NCBI RefSeq assembly: GCF_021412585.1
Contig: NZ_JAKCMI010000023.1
Coordinates: 301,049 to 365,048 of the forward strand
Reading direction: 5' to 3'
Length of the DNA stretch: 64,000 nucleotides
DNA from: Halomonas alkalisoli
Lineage (GTDB): Bacteria > Pseudomonadota > Gammaproteobacteria > Pseudomonadales > Halomonadaceae
In this document: one piece after another, positions 41,631 to 50,920 of the stretch
How the letters are laid out: each line of letters begins with the position of its first letter
Numbering within the stretch: the first letter of the stretch is position 1
Translations under genes and position numbers: made by a program
The notes under the pieces: generated by a model
Databases searched by the model: none
What the model was told of the DNA's origin: nothing
What the model saw: the letters and a program-made list of their open reading frames with translations, nothing else

Positions 41631-43658
41631 ATGCGAGTCGTGAACGATTTCCCCCATTCGGTCGAGTGCCGGGATCCCGTCTGGATACCCATGGCCGATG
41701 GCATCCGGCTCAATGCGCGCCTCTGGCTGCCCAGGGGCGCGAACGACGACCCGGTGCCAGCCGTCCTCGAGTACATTCCCTACCGGCTGCGCGACGGCTC
41801 GGCGAAGCGCGATGCCATGCACCACCACTATTTTGCTGGGCATGGCTACGCCTCCTTGCGCGTCGACCTGCGCGGCAGCGGCGACTCCGGCGGCGTGCTC
41901 GAGGACGAATACCTGGAGCAGGAGCTGCGGGATGGCGAGGCGATACTGCGCTGGATTGCCGCCCAACCCTGGTGCGACGGTAACATCGGCATGATCGGCA
42001 TCTCCTGGGGTGGCTTCAACGGGCTACAGCTCGCCGCCAGGCGGCCGGCCGCGCTCAAGGCAGTGGTCACCGTCTGCTCCACCGACGACCGCTATACCGA
42101 CGACGTGCACTACATGGGCGGGTGCCTGCTGGGAGACAATCTCTCCTGGGCCTCCACCATGTTCGCCTACAACTCCCTACCCCCAGACCCGACCGTGGTG
42201 GGCGATGCCTGGCGCGACATGTGGCACGAGCGCCTCGAGGGGAGCGGCCTGTGGCTCGCGACCTGGCTCGAGCATCCCCATCGCGATGCCTACTGGCAGC
42301 ATGGTTCCATCTGTGAGGACTTTTCCCGGGTGGAGGTGCCGGTGCTAGCCGCCAGTGGCTGGGCAGACGGCTATTCCAATGCGGTCAAGCGGCTGGTTGC
42401 CCACTTGCCCGAGCAGTGCAAGGGGCTGATCGGGCCCTGGAGCCATAAGTATCCCCATATCGGCGAGCCAGGACCCGCCATCGGCTTCCTGCAGGAGTGC
42501 CTGCGCTGGTGGGACCGCTGGCTCAAGGGGAAGGCCACCGGGGTGGAGGACGACCCGGCCATACGGGTCTGGATGCAGGACAGCGTGCCGCCGACGACCC
42601 GCTACGGGCATCGCCCGGGACGCTGGGTGGCGGAGCCGGCCTGGCCGTCCCCCAATATCGAGAGCTGGCGTCTGCCCCTGACTCCGGGGCGCCGCCTGGC
42701 GCTGGACGACGGGCGACCCGGAGAGGAAACGGCATTGACCGTGCAATCGCCGCTGACCTGCGGCCTCTTTGCCGGCAAGTGGTGTTCCTATGCCGCCGGT
42801 CCGGACCTGGCCCACGACCAGCGGGAAGAGGATGGCGGCGCCCTGACCTTCGACAGCCCACCACTCGAGGAGACGGTGGAGACGATGGGGGCTCCTGAGG
42901 TGGAGCTGGAGGTGGCGTCCGACCGACCCGTGGCCATGGTGGCGGTTCGCCTTTCGGATGTGGCTCCCGACGACAAGGCCACTCGCGTCACCTATGGCCT
43001 GCTGAACCTGACCCACCGTGATAGCCATGCCGACCCGCAGCCCCTGGAACCCGGCCGCCGATACCGGGTCAGGGTTCAGCTCAACGACGTGGCCCAGGTC
43101 TTTCCCCGTGGCCACCGGCTCCGGCTGTCGCTCTCCACCTCCTACTGGCCGCTGGCCTGGCCGCCCCCCGAACCTGTCCGGCTGACCGTCTTCGACAAGG
43201 GCAGCGCACTGTTGCTGCCCGTGCGTCGGCCGCGGGAGGAGGATGCGGAACTGGCACGCTTCGACGAAGCGGAGGCGGCTCCGACCCTTCCCTCTACGCA
43301 GCTTGAGCCGGAGCATCACAATTGGTACGTGCATCGCGACCTGGCCGAGGACGTGTCGACCCTGGAGGTGGTCAATGACAGTGGCACGGTGCGGCTCGAG
43401 GATAGCGGCCTGGAGGTCACTACCCGGGCCGTGGAGCGCTACCGTTCGCGGGGCGACGACTTCGACTCCGTGAGTGGCGAGAGCGTCTGGGAACGTTCGC
43501 TGAAGCGGGACGACTGGGAGGTCAGCACCGTGACGCGCACCGTGCAGACCTCCACGGCTTCCGAGTTTCTCCTGCATGCCACCCTGGATGCCTATGAAGG
43601 GGAGCGGCGGGTCTATTCGCGGACGTGGGACTACACCATCCCGCGCAGGCTGGTCTAG
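41631..43658 (+). CDS. CocE/NonD family hydrolase (X-Pro dipeptidyl-peptidase type)
   Basis: A 675-residue alpha/beta hydrolase of the peptidase S15 / cocaine-esterase group. VLEYIPYRLRDGSA, YASLRVDLRGSGDSGG and the nucleophile elbow IGISWGGFNGLQ (Ser near 126) are clear. A later ASGWADGYSNA and SHKYPHIGEPGP supply the Asp and His regions, and the C-terminal half is a jelly-roll domain (XPNPEP C-type). There is no signal peptide, so it should be cytoplasmic. Such enzymes cut ester or amide bonds. GGGAGGG precedes the ATG. Its stop codon shares CTAG with the stop of dciA on the other strand. Confidence 0.88.
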   Translation: MRVVNDFPHSVECRDPVWIPMADGIRLNARLWLPRGANDDPVPAVLEYIPYRLRDGSAKRDAMHHHYFAGHGYASLRVDLRGSGDSGGVLEDEYLEQELRDGEAILRWIAAQPWCDGNIGMIGISWGGFNGLQLAARRPAALKAVVTVCSTDDRYTDDVHYMGGCLLGDNLSWASTMFAYNSLPPDPTVVGDAWRDMWHERLEGSGLWLATWLEHPHRDAYWQHGSICEDFSRVEVPVLAASGWADGYSNAVKRLVAHLPEQCKGLIGPWSHKYPHIGEPGPAIGFLQECLRWWDRWLKGKATGVEDDPAIRVWMQDSVPPTTRYGHRPGRWVAEPAWPSPNIESWRLPLTPGRRLALDDGRPGEETALTVQSPLTCGLFAGKWCSYAAGPDLAHDQREEDGGALTFDSPPLEETVETMGAPEVELEVASDRPVAMVAVRLSDVAPDDKATRVTYGLLNLTHRDSHADPQPLEPGRRYRVRVQLNDVAQVFPRGHRLRLSLSTSYWPLAWPPPEPVRLTVFDKGSALLLPVRRPREEDAELARFDEAEAAPTLPSTQLEPEHHNWYVHRDLAEDVSTLEVVNDSGTVRLEDSGLEVTTRAVERYRSRGDDFDSVSGESVWERSLKRDDWEVSTVTRTVQTSTASEFLLHATLDAYEGERRVYSRTWDYTIPRRLV

Positions 43659-44116
43659 TCGCGGGGCTGGGCGTGGGAGGCGAGCCGTTCCAGGGCGCGC
43701 TTGAGGCGGGGGTTCTCGGTATCGGCGGCGCAGGCGGCGATCTCGTCGGCGGCGGGTGCCGGCAGCTGGCGCACCTGGCGTGCCGGCACCTTGAGCGGCC
43801 GCACCGGCCGCACCTTGAGCGTGAACCCCGTCACCGCGGCGAACTCCGGCAGCTGATGCAGCAGTGTGAGCAGGCGCTGCTGTTCGTAGCGAAGCCAGGT
43901 CAACCACACGGCACGGTCGGTGATGATCGTCAGCTTCCCTTCGCGAAATCCCCCGACGTGGACGTGCTCGCCCACCTCATCCGGCAGGTGGTCCCGCAGG
44001 TGCTGCTGGGCGCGCGCGATCAGCCTCGCGGTGCGCATCAGCGGCGCCAATTCGCCGCCGCCACCCAGCAGACGAGACATGGGCTGTGCGCGTGAACGCT
44101 TAACCTTTATACTCAT
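43655..44116 (-). CDS. dciA: DciA-type DUF721 protein, replicative helicase loader
   Basis: A 153-residue basic protein of the DUF721 family. The N-terminal part is Arg/Lys rich, and the family core ARAQQHLRDHLPDEVGEHVHVGGFREGKLTIITDRAVWLTWLRYEQ (residues about 35-80, read in parts) ends with a Trp-rich strand. DciA loads DnaB helicase in bacteria without DnaC. Start ATG 44116 is preceded by GAGA; a TTG at 44188 would add 24 residues. It is divergent from the pre-secA ORF. The P. aeruginosa order (DUF721 gene beside secA) is similar. Confidence 0.85.
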   Translation of the reverse strand: MSIKVKRSRAQPMSRLLGGGGELAPLMRTARLIARAQQHLRDHLPDEVGEHVHVGGFREGKLTIITDRAVWLTWLRYEQQRLLTLLHQLPEFAAVTGFTLKVRPVRPLKVPARQVRQLPAPAADEIAACAADTENPRLKRALERLASHAQPRD

Positions 44117-44237
44117 GGGCTTATTCTCGGGGGCAGAGGCCTTCTCCAGGTTGCCGATTGCGACCTTGGCCGCTGTTCTGATGTCCAACGCCCGTGGTTA
44201 CGGCAAAGCCTAGCACGCTCGGGAGATACGCTACAGC

Positions 44238-44615
44238 ATGACCACCGACCAGCCACAAGGCCATTCCGTCGCCGCTACGAACGCGGGAGCGGCGGCGCGC
44301 CGCCGACAGCGCTCGCGCTGGTGGCTGGCCGGCCTGTTGGTGAGCTGCCTGCTGCCCGCCGGGCTGAGCCAGGCGGAGACCCTGCGGCTGGCGGAACGCG
44401 TGGTCCAGACCTGTATCCTGGCGCCAACGCTGATGCGCGCCCGCTGCCGTTACGTGGCACGCCGACGGGCGCTGCCCCACTGGCCGCGGCGCAAGCCAAG
44501 GGTCGTGGCGTGCCGTGTTCGACCTCCGCGGCGGATGCCACCCTGGCGGTGCTGGCCCGCCGCTCATGACGTCCTGACGCGCCGCGGTCCACCCGTCGCG
44601 CGACACCACCTCTGA
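44238..44615 (+). CDS. short signal-peptide ORF upstream of secA, possible secretion monitor
   Basis: A 125-residue ORF with a basic N-region and a hydrophobic core ending in AGLSQAE, so a cleavable signal peptide is likely. The rest is Arg/Pro/Trp rich, and near the C-terminus WPAAHDVLTRRGPP recalls the W-x(n)-R-x-G-P ending of SecM, though the spacing differs by one. It is 90 bases before secA, where a SecM-like secretion monitor could act. Codon bias is good in the first half but better in another frame (ending 44569) in the second, so a frameshift is possible. I rate it a likely gene with uncertain product. Confidence 0.5.
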   Translation: MTTDQPQGHSVAATNAGAAARRRQRSRWWLAGLLVSCLLPAGLSQAETLRLAERVVQTCILAPTLMRARCRYVARRRALPHWPRRKPRVVACRVRPPRRMPPWRCWPAAHDVLTRRGPPVARHHL

Positions 44616-44705
44616 AGCCATCGATTCCTGCCGGTGGGGGCTTGGCGACATGCCATGCCCGCTTTTACTACTGGCCGATTGTCATATGCCGATATTGGAC
44701 GTTTC

Positions 44706-47447
44706 ATGATCAACTCTCTTTTACGCAAGGTCGTCGGCTCCAAGAACGACCGTGAAGTCAAGCGAATGCACCGCCAGGCCTCCGAGGCGACCGCTCTCGA
44801 ATCGCAGTTCGAGGCCCTCGACGATGCCGCACTCCAGGCGCGTACTGGTGAATTCCGCGAACGCCTGGCCGCCGGTGAGACCCTCGATTCGCTGATGCCC
44901 GAAGCCTTCGCCGCGGTACGCGAGGCGAGCAAGCGGGTGATGGGCATGCGTCATTTCGATGTCCAGCTGGTGGGCGGCCTGACCCTGCACCGCGGGCGCA
45001 TCGCCGAGATGAAGACCGGCGAGGGCAAGACCCTGGTCGCGACCCTGGCGGTCTATCTCAATGCCTTGCCGGGCAAGGGCGTGCACGTGGTTACCGTGAA
45101 CGACTACCTGGCACGCCGTGATGCGGAGTGGATGCGTCCGCTGTACGAGTTCCTGGGGCTGTCGGTGGGCACCATCTACGCCGGCCAGACCTCCCAGGAG
45201 AAGCGGGCGGCCTATGCCAGCGACATCACCTACGGCACCAACAACGAGTACGGCTTCGATTACCTGCGCGACAACATGGCCTTCTCGCTGGAGGACAAGG
45301 TACAGCGGGGTCTGCACTACGCCATCATCGATGAAGTGGACTCCATTCTGATCGACGAGGCGCGCACGCCGTTGATCATCTCCGGTGCGGTGGACGAGAA
45401 CACCGAGCTCTATCAGGTGGTGGACCGGCTGGCGAAGCACCTGGTCAAGGGCGAGGTGTCGGAGGACCCGGACGTCCCGGTCAGCGGCGACTTCCTGATC
45501 GAGGAAAAGCAGAAGCAGGTGGAGATCACCGAGTCGGGCCACAACAAGGTCGAGGATTTGATGCGCGAGGAGGGGCTGCTGGGCGAGCATGACTCGCTCT
45601 ATGCCGCCCAGAACCTCAACCTGCTGCAGCACATGCATTCGGCGCTGCGCGCTCGCCACCTCTACCAGCGTGACGTCGACTATATCGTCGCCGAGAACCA
45701 GGTGGTGATCGTCGACGAGCATACCGGCCGGACCATGCCGGGTCGCCGCTGGTCCGAGGGCCTGCACCAGGCGGTGGAGGCCAAGGAGGGGGTGCCCGTA
45801 CAGCGCGAGAGCCAGACCCTGGCGTCGACCACCTTCCAGAACTACTTCCGCCTCTACGAGAAGCTGGCCGGCATGACCGGCACCGCCGATACCGAAGCCT
45901 TCGAATTCCGGCAGATATATGGGCTGGATGTGGTGGTGATCCCCACCAACCGGCCGCTGATCCGCAAGGACCTGAACGATCTGGTCTATCTCTCCGCCGA
46001 GGAGAAGTTCGAGGCGATCATCAAGGACGTCAAGGCCGAGACCGAGGCGGGGCGCCCCGTGCTGGTGGGCACGGCATCCATCGAGACCTCGGAGTACCTG
46101 GCCAGCCTGATGAAGGAGGAAGGTCTCGCCTTCAGCGTGCTCAACGCCAAGCAGCACCAGAGCGAAGCCGAGATCATCGCCCAGGCCGGCCGGCCCGGCG
46201 CCGTTACCATCGCCACCAATATGGCCGGTCGCGGTACCGATATCGTGCTGGGCGGCAACTGGGAGGCTGAGGCGGCCAAGGTCGAGAATCCCACTGAGGA
46301 GCAGATCGCGCAGCTCAAGGAGGAGTGGCGGGTCCGCCACGAGGCGGTGCTGGCCGCGGGTGGCCTGCATGTGATCGGCTCCGAGCGCCACGAATCACGG
46401 CGTATCGACAACCAGCTTCGTGGCCGCGCCGGCCGCCAGGGCGACCCGGGTTCGACCCGCTTCTTCCTCTCCATGGAAGACAGCCTGATGCGCCTGTTCG
46501 GCTCCGACCGGGTGCAGCGCATGATGAAGGCGCTGGGCCTCGAGCGTGGCGAAGCCATCGAACACAAGATGGTCTCCAATGCCGTGGAGCGGGCCCAGAA
46601 GAAGGTCGAAAGCCGTAACTTCGATATCCGCAAGCAGCTGCTCGAATACGATGACGTGGCCAACGACCAGCGGCGAGTGATCTACGAGCAGCGCAACGAG
46701 ATCCTCTCCTCCGACGACGTCTCCCAGAACGTGCTGGGCATTCGCGACGAAGTCCTGGAGCAGACCATCAGCGACTTCGTGCCGCCCCAGAGCCTGCAGG
46801 AGCAGTGGGACCTGCCAGGGCTGCAGGAGCACTTGCGCAGTGAGTTCAACCTCGACGCGCCGGTGGTGGAGTGGGCCGAGCAGGATGACCGCTTCCATGA
46901 GGAGCAGCTGCGCGAACGCCTGCGGGAGATGCATCGCAAGGGGTACGAGGAGAAGGTCGAGGCGGCCGGGGCGGAATTGATCCGTCGCTTCGAGAAGCAG
47001 ATCATGCTGCAGATACTCGACACTCGCTGGAAGGAGCATCTCCAGTCGATGGATCACCTGCGTCGTGGTATTCACCTGCGCGGCTATGCTCAGAAGAATC
47101 CCAAGCAGGAGTACAAGCGCGAGTCCTTCGAGCTGTTTCAGACGCTGTTGACCAATATCAAGGCGGACATCACCCGCGTTACCAGTCACGTACACGTGCG
47201 CAAGCCCGAGGAAGTCGACGAGCTGGAACGCCAGCGGCGTGAAGCGCTGGAGCGTGAGAAGGCCGCAGCCAACAGCCGGCATGACGCTCCGCCGGCTGAA
47301 GAGGGCGACGAGCGTGCGCCGGCGGCCATGGCGCCGGGTGCCGATGGCCGCCCGGTTCGTCGCGAAGGACCCAAGGTCGGTCGCAACGATCCCTGCCCGT
47401 GTGGTTCGGGGAAGAAGTATAAGCAGTGCTGCGGCCAGCTGAGCTGA
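44706..47447 (+). CDS. secA: preprotein translocase ATPase SecA
   Basis: A 913-residue motor that drives precursor proteins through SecYEG. The N-terminus is [20 protein letters not shown]. Walker A is [14 protein letters not shown] near residue 101, the DEAD motif ([12 protein letters not shown]) is near 215, and the preprotein-binding domain and HWD/HSD follow. The C-terminal zinc ligands lie in [20 protein letters not shown] 44706 has GGA six bases upstream and matches the E. coli start; a longer frame to 44634 exists. It is followed by argJ 20 bases later. Confidence 0.97.
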   Translation: MINSLLRKVVGSKNDREVKRMHRQASEATALESQFEALDDAALQARTGEFRERLAAGETLDSLMPEAFAAVREASKRVMGMRHFDVQLVGGLTLHRGRIAEMKTGEGKTLVATLAVYLNALPGKGVHVVTVNDYLARRDAEWMRPLYEFLGLSVGTIYAGQTSQEKRAAYASDITYGTNNEYGFDYLRDNMAFSLEDKVQRGLHYAIIDEVDSILIDEARTPLIISGAVDENTELYQVVDRLAKHLVKGEVSEDPDVPVSGDFLIEEKQKQVEITESGHNKVEDLMREEGLLGEHDSLYAAQNLNLLQHMHSALRARHLYQRDVDYIVAENQVVIVDEHTGRTMPGRRWSEGLHQAVEAKEGVPVQRESQTLASTTFQNYFRLYEKLAGMTGTADTEAFEFRQIYGLDVVVIPTNRPLIRKDLNDLVYLSAEEKFEAIIKDVKAETEAGRPVLVGTASIETSEYLASLMKEEGLAFSVLNAKQHQSEAEIIAQAGRPGAVTIATNMAGRGTDIVLGGNWEAEAAKVENPTEEQIAQLKEEWRVRHEAVLAAGGLHVIGSERHESRRIDNQLRGRAGRQGDPGSTRFFLSMEDSLMRLFGSDRVQRMMKALGLERGEAIEHKMVSNAVERAQKKVESRNFDIRKQLLEYDDVANDQRRVIYEQRNEILSSDDVSQNVLGIRDEVLEQTISDFVPPQSLQEQWDLPGLQEHLRSEFNLDAPVVEWAEQDDRFHEEQLRERLREMHRKGYEEKVEAAGAELIRRFEKQIMLQILDTRWKEHLQSMDHLRRGIHLRGYAQKNPKQEYKRESFELFQTLLTNIKADITRVTSHVHVRKPEEVDELERQRREALEREKAAANSRHDAPPAEEGDERAPAAMAPGADGRPVRREGPKVGRNDPCPCGSGKKYKQCCGQLS

Positions 47448-47467
47448 CCAAGACAGGAGACGACAGG

Positions 47468-48697
47468 ATGGCTGTGGGTGAGACACGTTTTCCGGCGATG
47501 CCGGCTATAGACGGGCTGCGCCTGGGGTCCGCCATGGCGGGCATCAAGAAGCCTGGACGGCGGGATCTGGTGGTCATCGAGATTCCCGAGGGAGCCAGGG
47601 TGGCGGGGAGCTTCACCCGCAATGCCTTCTGTGCCGCCCCCGTTACCGTGGCCAAGGCAAATCTGGCCGCATGCCAGGCCCGCGGCGAAGGTGCCCGTTT
47701 GCTGGTGGTCAATACCGGCAACGCCAACGCCGGCACCGGCGAGGTGGGGCTGCGCGATGCCCAGGCCACCTGCGCCGAGCTGGCTCGGCTGGCCGGCGTG
47801 AGCGAGGATACCGTCCTGCCGTTCTCCACCGGGGTGATCGGCGAGCCGCTGCCCATGGATCGGCTGCTGGGCGGCCTGCCGGCGGCGCTGTCGTCCCTGG
47901 ACGAGGGTGCCGAGGCGTGGCAGCAGGCCGGCGAGGGCATCCTCACCACCGATACCCGACCCAAGGGCGCCAGCGTGAGCCTGGAAATGGGCGAGCAGAC
48001 GGTGGTCATCAACGGCATCAGCAAGGGGTCGGGCATGATCAAGCCCAATATGGCCACCATGCTGGCCTTCGTGGCGACCGATGCCGCCATTGCGCAGCCG
48101 CTGCTGGATGCACTGCTGCGTGAGACAGTGGACCGCTCCTTCAACTGCATCACCGTCGACGGGGATACCTCCACCAACGATGCCTGCATGTTGATTGCCA
48201 CGGGGCGAGGCGCCGAAGTGGCCAGCGACGAGCAGATCGCCGTGTTCCGCAATGGTCTGCAGCGTGTGATGACCGAGCTGGCCCAGGCGATCATTCGCGA
48301 CGGCGAGGGGGCGACCAAGTTCGTGACCCTTCAGGTCAACGAGGCGTCGAGCCGGGAGGAGGCGCTGGATGTCGCCTTCACCGTTGCCCATTCGCCCCTG
48401 GTCAAGACGGCGCTGTTCGCTTCCGATGCCAACTGGGGGCGCATCCTCGCCGCGGTGGGGCGGGCACCGGTGGAGGATTTCGACGTGACGCGAGTGACCA
48501 TCGACCTGGGCGACATTCGCCTGGTCGAGTACGGTGGCCGGGCGGCAGGGTACACCGAGGAAGCCGGTAGTCGGGTGATGGGCGAGGAGGAGATCGTGAT
48601 TCGTATCTCCCTGGGGCGTGGCGAGGAGAGCGCCACGGTCTGGACGTCCGACCTGTCCCACGACTATGTCAGCATTAACGCCGAGTACCGCAGCTGA
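47468..48697 (+). CDS. argJ: bifunctional ornithine acetyltransferase / N-acetylglutamate synthase
   Basis: Recycles the acetyl group between N-acetylornithine and glutamate in arginine synthesis. The 409-residue precursor self-cleaves before Thr197 in GSGMIKPNMATMLAF to give alpha and beta chains. NAFCAAPV, NTGNANAGTG and NCITVDGDTSTND are further family features, and the C-terminus ends in NAEYRS as usual. Start ATG 47468 has AGGAG at good distance. It follows secA as in P. aeruginosa. Whether it is fully bifunctional cannot be read from sequence. Confidence 0.95.
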   Translation: MAVGETRFPAMPAIDGLRLGSAMAGIKKPGRRDLVVIEIPEGARVAGSFTRNAFCAAPVTVAKANLAACQARGEGARLLVVNTGNANAGTGEVGLRDAQATCAELARLAGVSEDTVLPFSTGVIGEPLPMDRLLGGLPAALSSLDEGAEAWQQAGEGILTTDTRPKGASVSLEMGEQTVVINGISKGSGMIKPNMATMLAFVATDAAIAQPLLDALLRETVDRSFNCITVDGDTSTNDACMLIATGRGAEVASDEQIAVFRNGLQRVMTELAQAIIRDGEGATKFVTLQVNEASSREEALDVAFTVAHSPLVKTALFASDANWGRILAAVGRAPVEDFDVTRVTIDLGDIRLVEYGGRAAGYTEEAGSRVMGEEEIVIRISLGRGEESATVWTSDLSHDYVSINAEYRS

Positions 48698-48764
48698 GGG
48701 CGAGCTTGGCAGACGAACAACCCCGTGCCGGGTGGACGGCATGGGTCAAGCGGGTAAAGGGTTA

Positions 48765-49721
48765 ATGAGCGTAATGGTGAAGAGAAGGGTGCATGTGGCG
48801 GCCGCCGCCATCATCAGCGGCGATGGCGACAAGGCGCTGATCGCCCGTCGTCCGTCCAATGTCGATCATGGTGGCCTGTGGGAGTTTCCCGGCGGCAAGC
48901 TGGCACCCTACGAGACGGGCCTGGAAGGGCTCAAGCGTGAGCTCCATGAGGAACTGGGTGTCGAGATCAAGCGTGCCCAGCCGCTGATCCGCATTCATCA
49001 CGAATATCCCGACAAGCATATCTTGCTGGACGTCTGGCAGGTGCATGAGTTCAGCGGCGAGCCGTTTGGCCGTGAAGGCCAGGCGGTGCGTTGGGTGCCG
49101 TTGCAGGAACTGGTCAACTACCCGTTCCCGGCGGCCAACCTGCCGATTCTCCAGGCCGTGATGCTGCCCACCGAGTATTTCATCACGGCGGAGGAGCCGG
49201 ACGATGAGGTATTCGAGGCTCGCCTGGCCCGGGCGCTGGTCGAGGACAGCGTGAGGCTGGTGCAGCTGCGCGCCAAGTCGCTGGACGAAACGGCCTACCT
49301 GGCCCGAGCCGAGCGTGCCCTGGCGCTGTGCCGTGAGCACGGTGCCAGGCTACTCCTCAACGCCGACCCCGCGCTACTGGAGAAAGTCGATGCCGATGGC
49401 ATCCACCTCACCAGTGAGCGCTTGATGTCGCTGGAACGGCGTCCGATCTCGGAGGCCAAGTGGCTGGCAGCGTCGACCCATGACCAGAAGCAGCTGACCC
49501 AGGCCTCGCGCATCGGCTGCGACTTCGTGACCCTGTCGCCGCTGTGTACGACGCCGTCCCATCCGGAGGTGCCGCCCATGGGCTGGCACGATTTCCAGCA
49601 GCTGGTCGAGCGCGCCGCCATGCCGGTCTTTGCGCTGGGCGGCATGACCCGCTTCGACGCCAACCATGCGCGTGCGGTGGGCGCCCAGGGCATCGCCTCG
49701 ATACGTGACTTCTGGAAGTGA
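48765..49721 (+). CDS. mutT: Nudix hydrolase fused to ThiE-like domain (MutT-type)
   Basis: A 318-residue fusion. Residues 4-130 are a MutT-like Nudix domain whose Nudix box is GGKLAPYETGLEGLKRELHEELG in the G-x5-E-x7-REU-x-EE-x-GU pattern. It should hydrolyse 8-oxo-dGTP. Residues about 140-318 form a thiamine-phosphate-synthase/TenI-like barrel (RLVQLRAK, DGIHLTSERL, SPLCTTPSHPEVPPMGW, FALGGMTRFD). The TxTK phosphate segment of real ThiE is not visible, so synthase activity is doubtful. AAGGG lies four bases before ATG 48765; ATG 48774 is an alternative. This fusion and position match P. aeruginosa PA4400. Confidence 0.85.
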   Translation: MSVMVKRRVHVAAAAIISGDGDKALIARRPSNVDHGGLWEFPGGKLAPYETGLEGLKRELHEELGVEIKRAQPLIRIHHEYPDKHILLDVWQVHEFSGEPFGREGQAVRWVPLQELVNYPFPAANLPILQAVMLPTEYFITAEEPDDEVFEARLARALVEDSVRLVQLRAKSLDETAYLARAERALALCREHGARLLLNADPALLEKVDADGIHLTSERLMSLERRPISEAKWLAASTHDQKQLTQASRIGCDFVTLSPLCTTPSHPEVPPMGWHDFQQLVERAAMPVFALGGMTRFDANHARAVGAQGIASIRDFWK

Positions 49722-49763
49722 CAGACAGCTACCTTCAATTGAGGATAACGCTGTAGGAGGAAT

Positions 49764-49804
49764 GCTCCGCATCACGACTGGCGCCGTCAGGCGCCCGGCG
49801 GAGC
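49764..49804. other. large hairpin between convergent mutT and aguB
   Basis: GCTCCGC (49764-49770) pairs with GCGGAGC (49798-49804), and inside it GGCGCC-GTCA-GGCGCC (49780-49795) forms a second stem. No T-run on either side. A candidate terminator or barrier between convergent genes. Confidence 0.45.
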
Positions 49805-49873
49805 CCACAGGTGCTAACACATCGCCTCCTTGCCAGTACTCCTGCTCTCGCCGGATCAGCCGCAGTGCTTCAC

Positions 49874-50776
49874 TCAGTCCCGATAGCGCCGCGTCAGGTC
49901 GCCATAGGCGTCGATACGGCGGTCGCGAAGGTAAGGCCAGATGCGCCGCACGTCTTCGCCGCGGCTCATGTCGAGCGTGATCAGCATGCGCTCGGCCTCG
50001 GTGCCGGCATGGGCCAGTAGCTCACCCTGGGGTCCGGCGACGAAGCTGCCGCCCCAGAAGTCGATGCCTTCACCAACCCCGGATTGGTCCGGCTCGTGGC
50101 CGACGCGGTTGGCCACGATCACGGGCAGGCCATTGGCCACCGCATGGCTGCGCTGGATCAGCGTCCAGGCCTCCTTCTGGCGCGCCTTCTCTGCTTCATC
50201 GTCGGGCGGACTCCAACCGATGGCGGTGGGATAGAGCAGCAGCTCCGCCCCGGCCAGTGCCATCAGCCTTGCCGCTTCCGGATACCACTGGTCCCAGCAG
50301 ACCAGCAGGCCGAGCCGACCCACCGAGGTGTCGATGGGCTGGAAACCCTGCTTGCGGCTGTCGTCTTGATCCCCCGGGGCGAAGTAGAACTTCTCGTAGA
50401 AGCCGGGATCGTCGGGGATGTGCATCTTGCGATAGTGGCCGACCTGGCCGCGGCCGCGATCGTAGACCACGGCCGTATTGTGGTAGAGCCCGGGAGCGCG
50501 GCGCTCGAACAGCGAGCCCACCAGCACGATATCGAGCTCGGCGGCGAGTGCGGCCAGGCGAGTGCCGGTGGGGCCATCCAGCGGCTCGGCCAGGTCGAAC
50601 AGCGCCGTATCTTCGTACTGGCAGAAGTAATGCGTGGCATGCAGCTCCTGGAGCATGACCAGCTCGGCGCCGGCCGCGGCCAGTTCACGCACGCCGGCTT
50701 CGCTCTCCGCCAGGCTTGCCGCCTTGTCTGGCCAGGCGGGCTGCTGGACCAGGCCGACCTTGAGTTGACGGGACAT
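49874..50776 (-). CDS. aguB: N-carbamoylputrescine amidase
   Basis: Hydrolyses N-carbamoylputrescine to putrescine, CO2 and ammonia. The 300-residue nitrilase-superfamily protein shows the Glu-Lys-Cys triad in order: LQELHATHYF, KMHIPDDPGFYEK and LVCWDQWYPEAARL (Cys near 160). SRQLKVGLVQQ opens the protein, and LLYPTAIGWSP is typical of the family. Start ATG 50776 has AAGGAGG seven bases upstream. It lies 144 bases after aguA on the same strand and completes the agmatine route. Confidence 0.94.
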   Translation of the reverse strand: MSRQLKVGLVQQPAWPDKAASLAESEAGVRELAAAGAELVMLQELHATHYFCQYEDTALFDLAEPLDGPTGTRLAALAAELDIVLVGSLFERRAPGLYHNTAVVYDRGRGQVGHYRKMHIPDDPGFYEKFYFAPGDQDDSRKQGFQPIDTSVGRLGLLVCWDQWYPEAARLMALAGAELLLYPTAIGWSPPDDEAEKARQKEAWTLIQRSHAVANGLPVIVANRVGHEPDQSGVGEGIDFWGGSFVAGPQGELLAHAGTEAERMLITLDMSRGEDVRRIWPYLRDRRIDAYGDLTRRYRD

Positions 50777-50864
50777 GATGATGCCTCCTTGGTGGTTCAG
50801 TATTCGAGACTGATCCGGCGACACTCCTTCGAGGGGGCGCTGAAAATACTTCCTTGTACGCTAC

Positions 50865-50884
50865 CTACGCCATCCCTGGCGTAG
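50865..50884. other. intercistronic hairpin between aguA and aguB
   Basis: CTACGCCA (50865-50872) and TGGCGTAG (50877-50884) form a perfect 8-bp stem with a 4-base loop. No T-run; perhaps an mRNA processing or stabilising element within the aguAB transcript. Confidence 0.5.
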
Positions 50885-50920
50885 GACCCCCTCTTCGGAC
50901 TGTCCCCGGCGCCTCTTGAC

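Noticed and set aside
44721..46391. 556-codon minus-strand frame opposite secA
   Set aside because: Shadow of secA codon bias.
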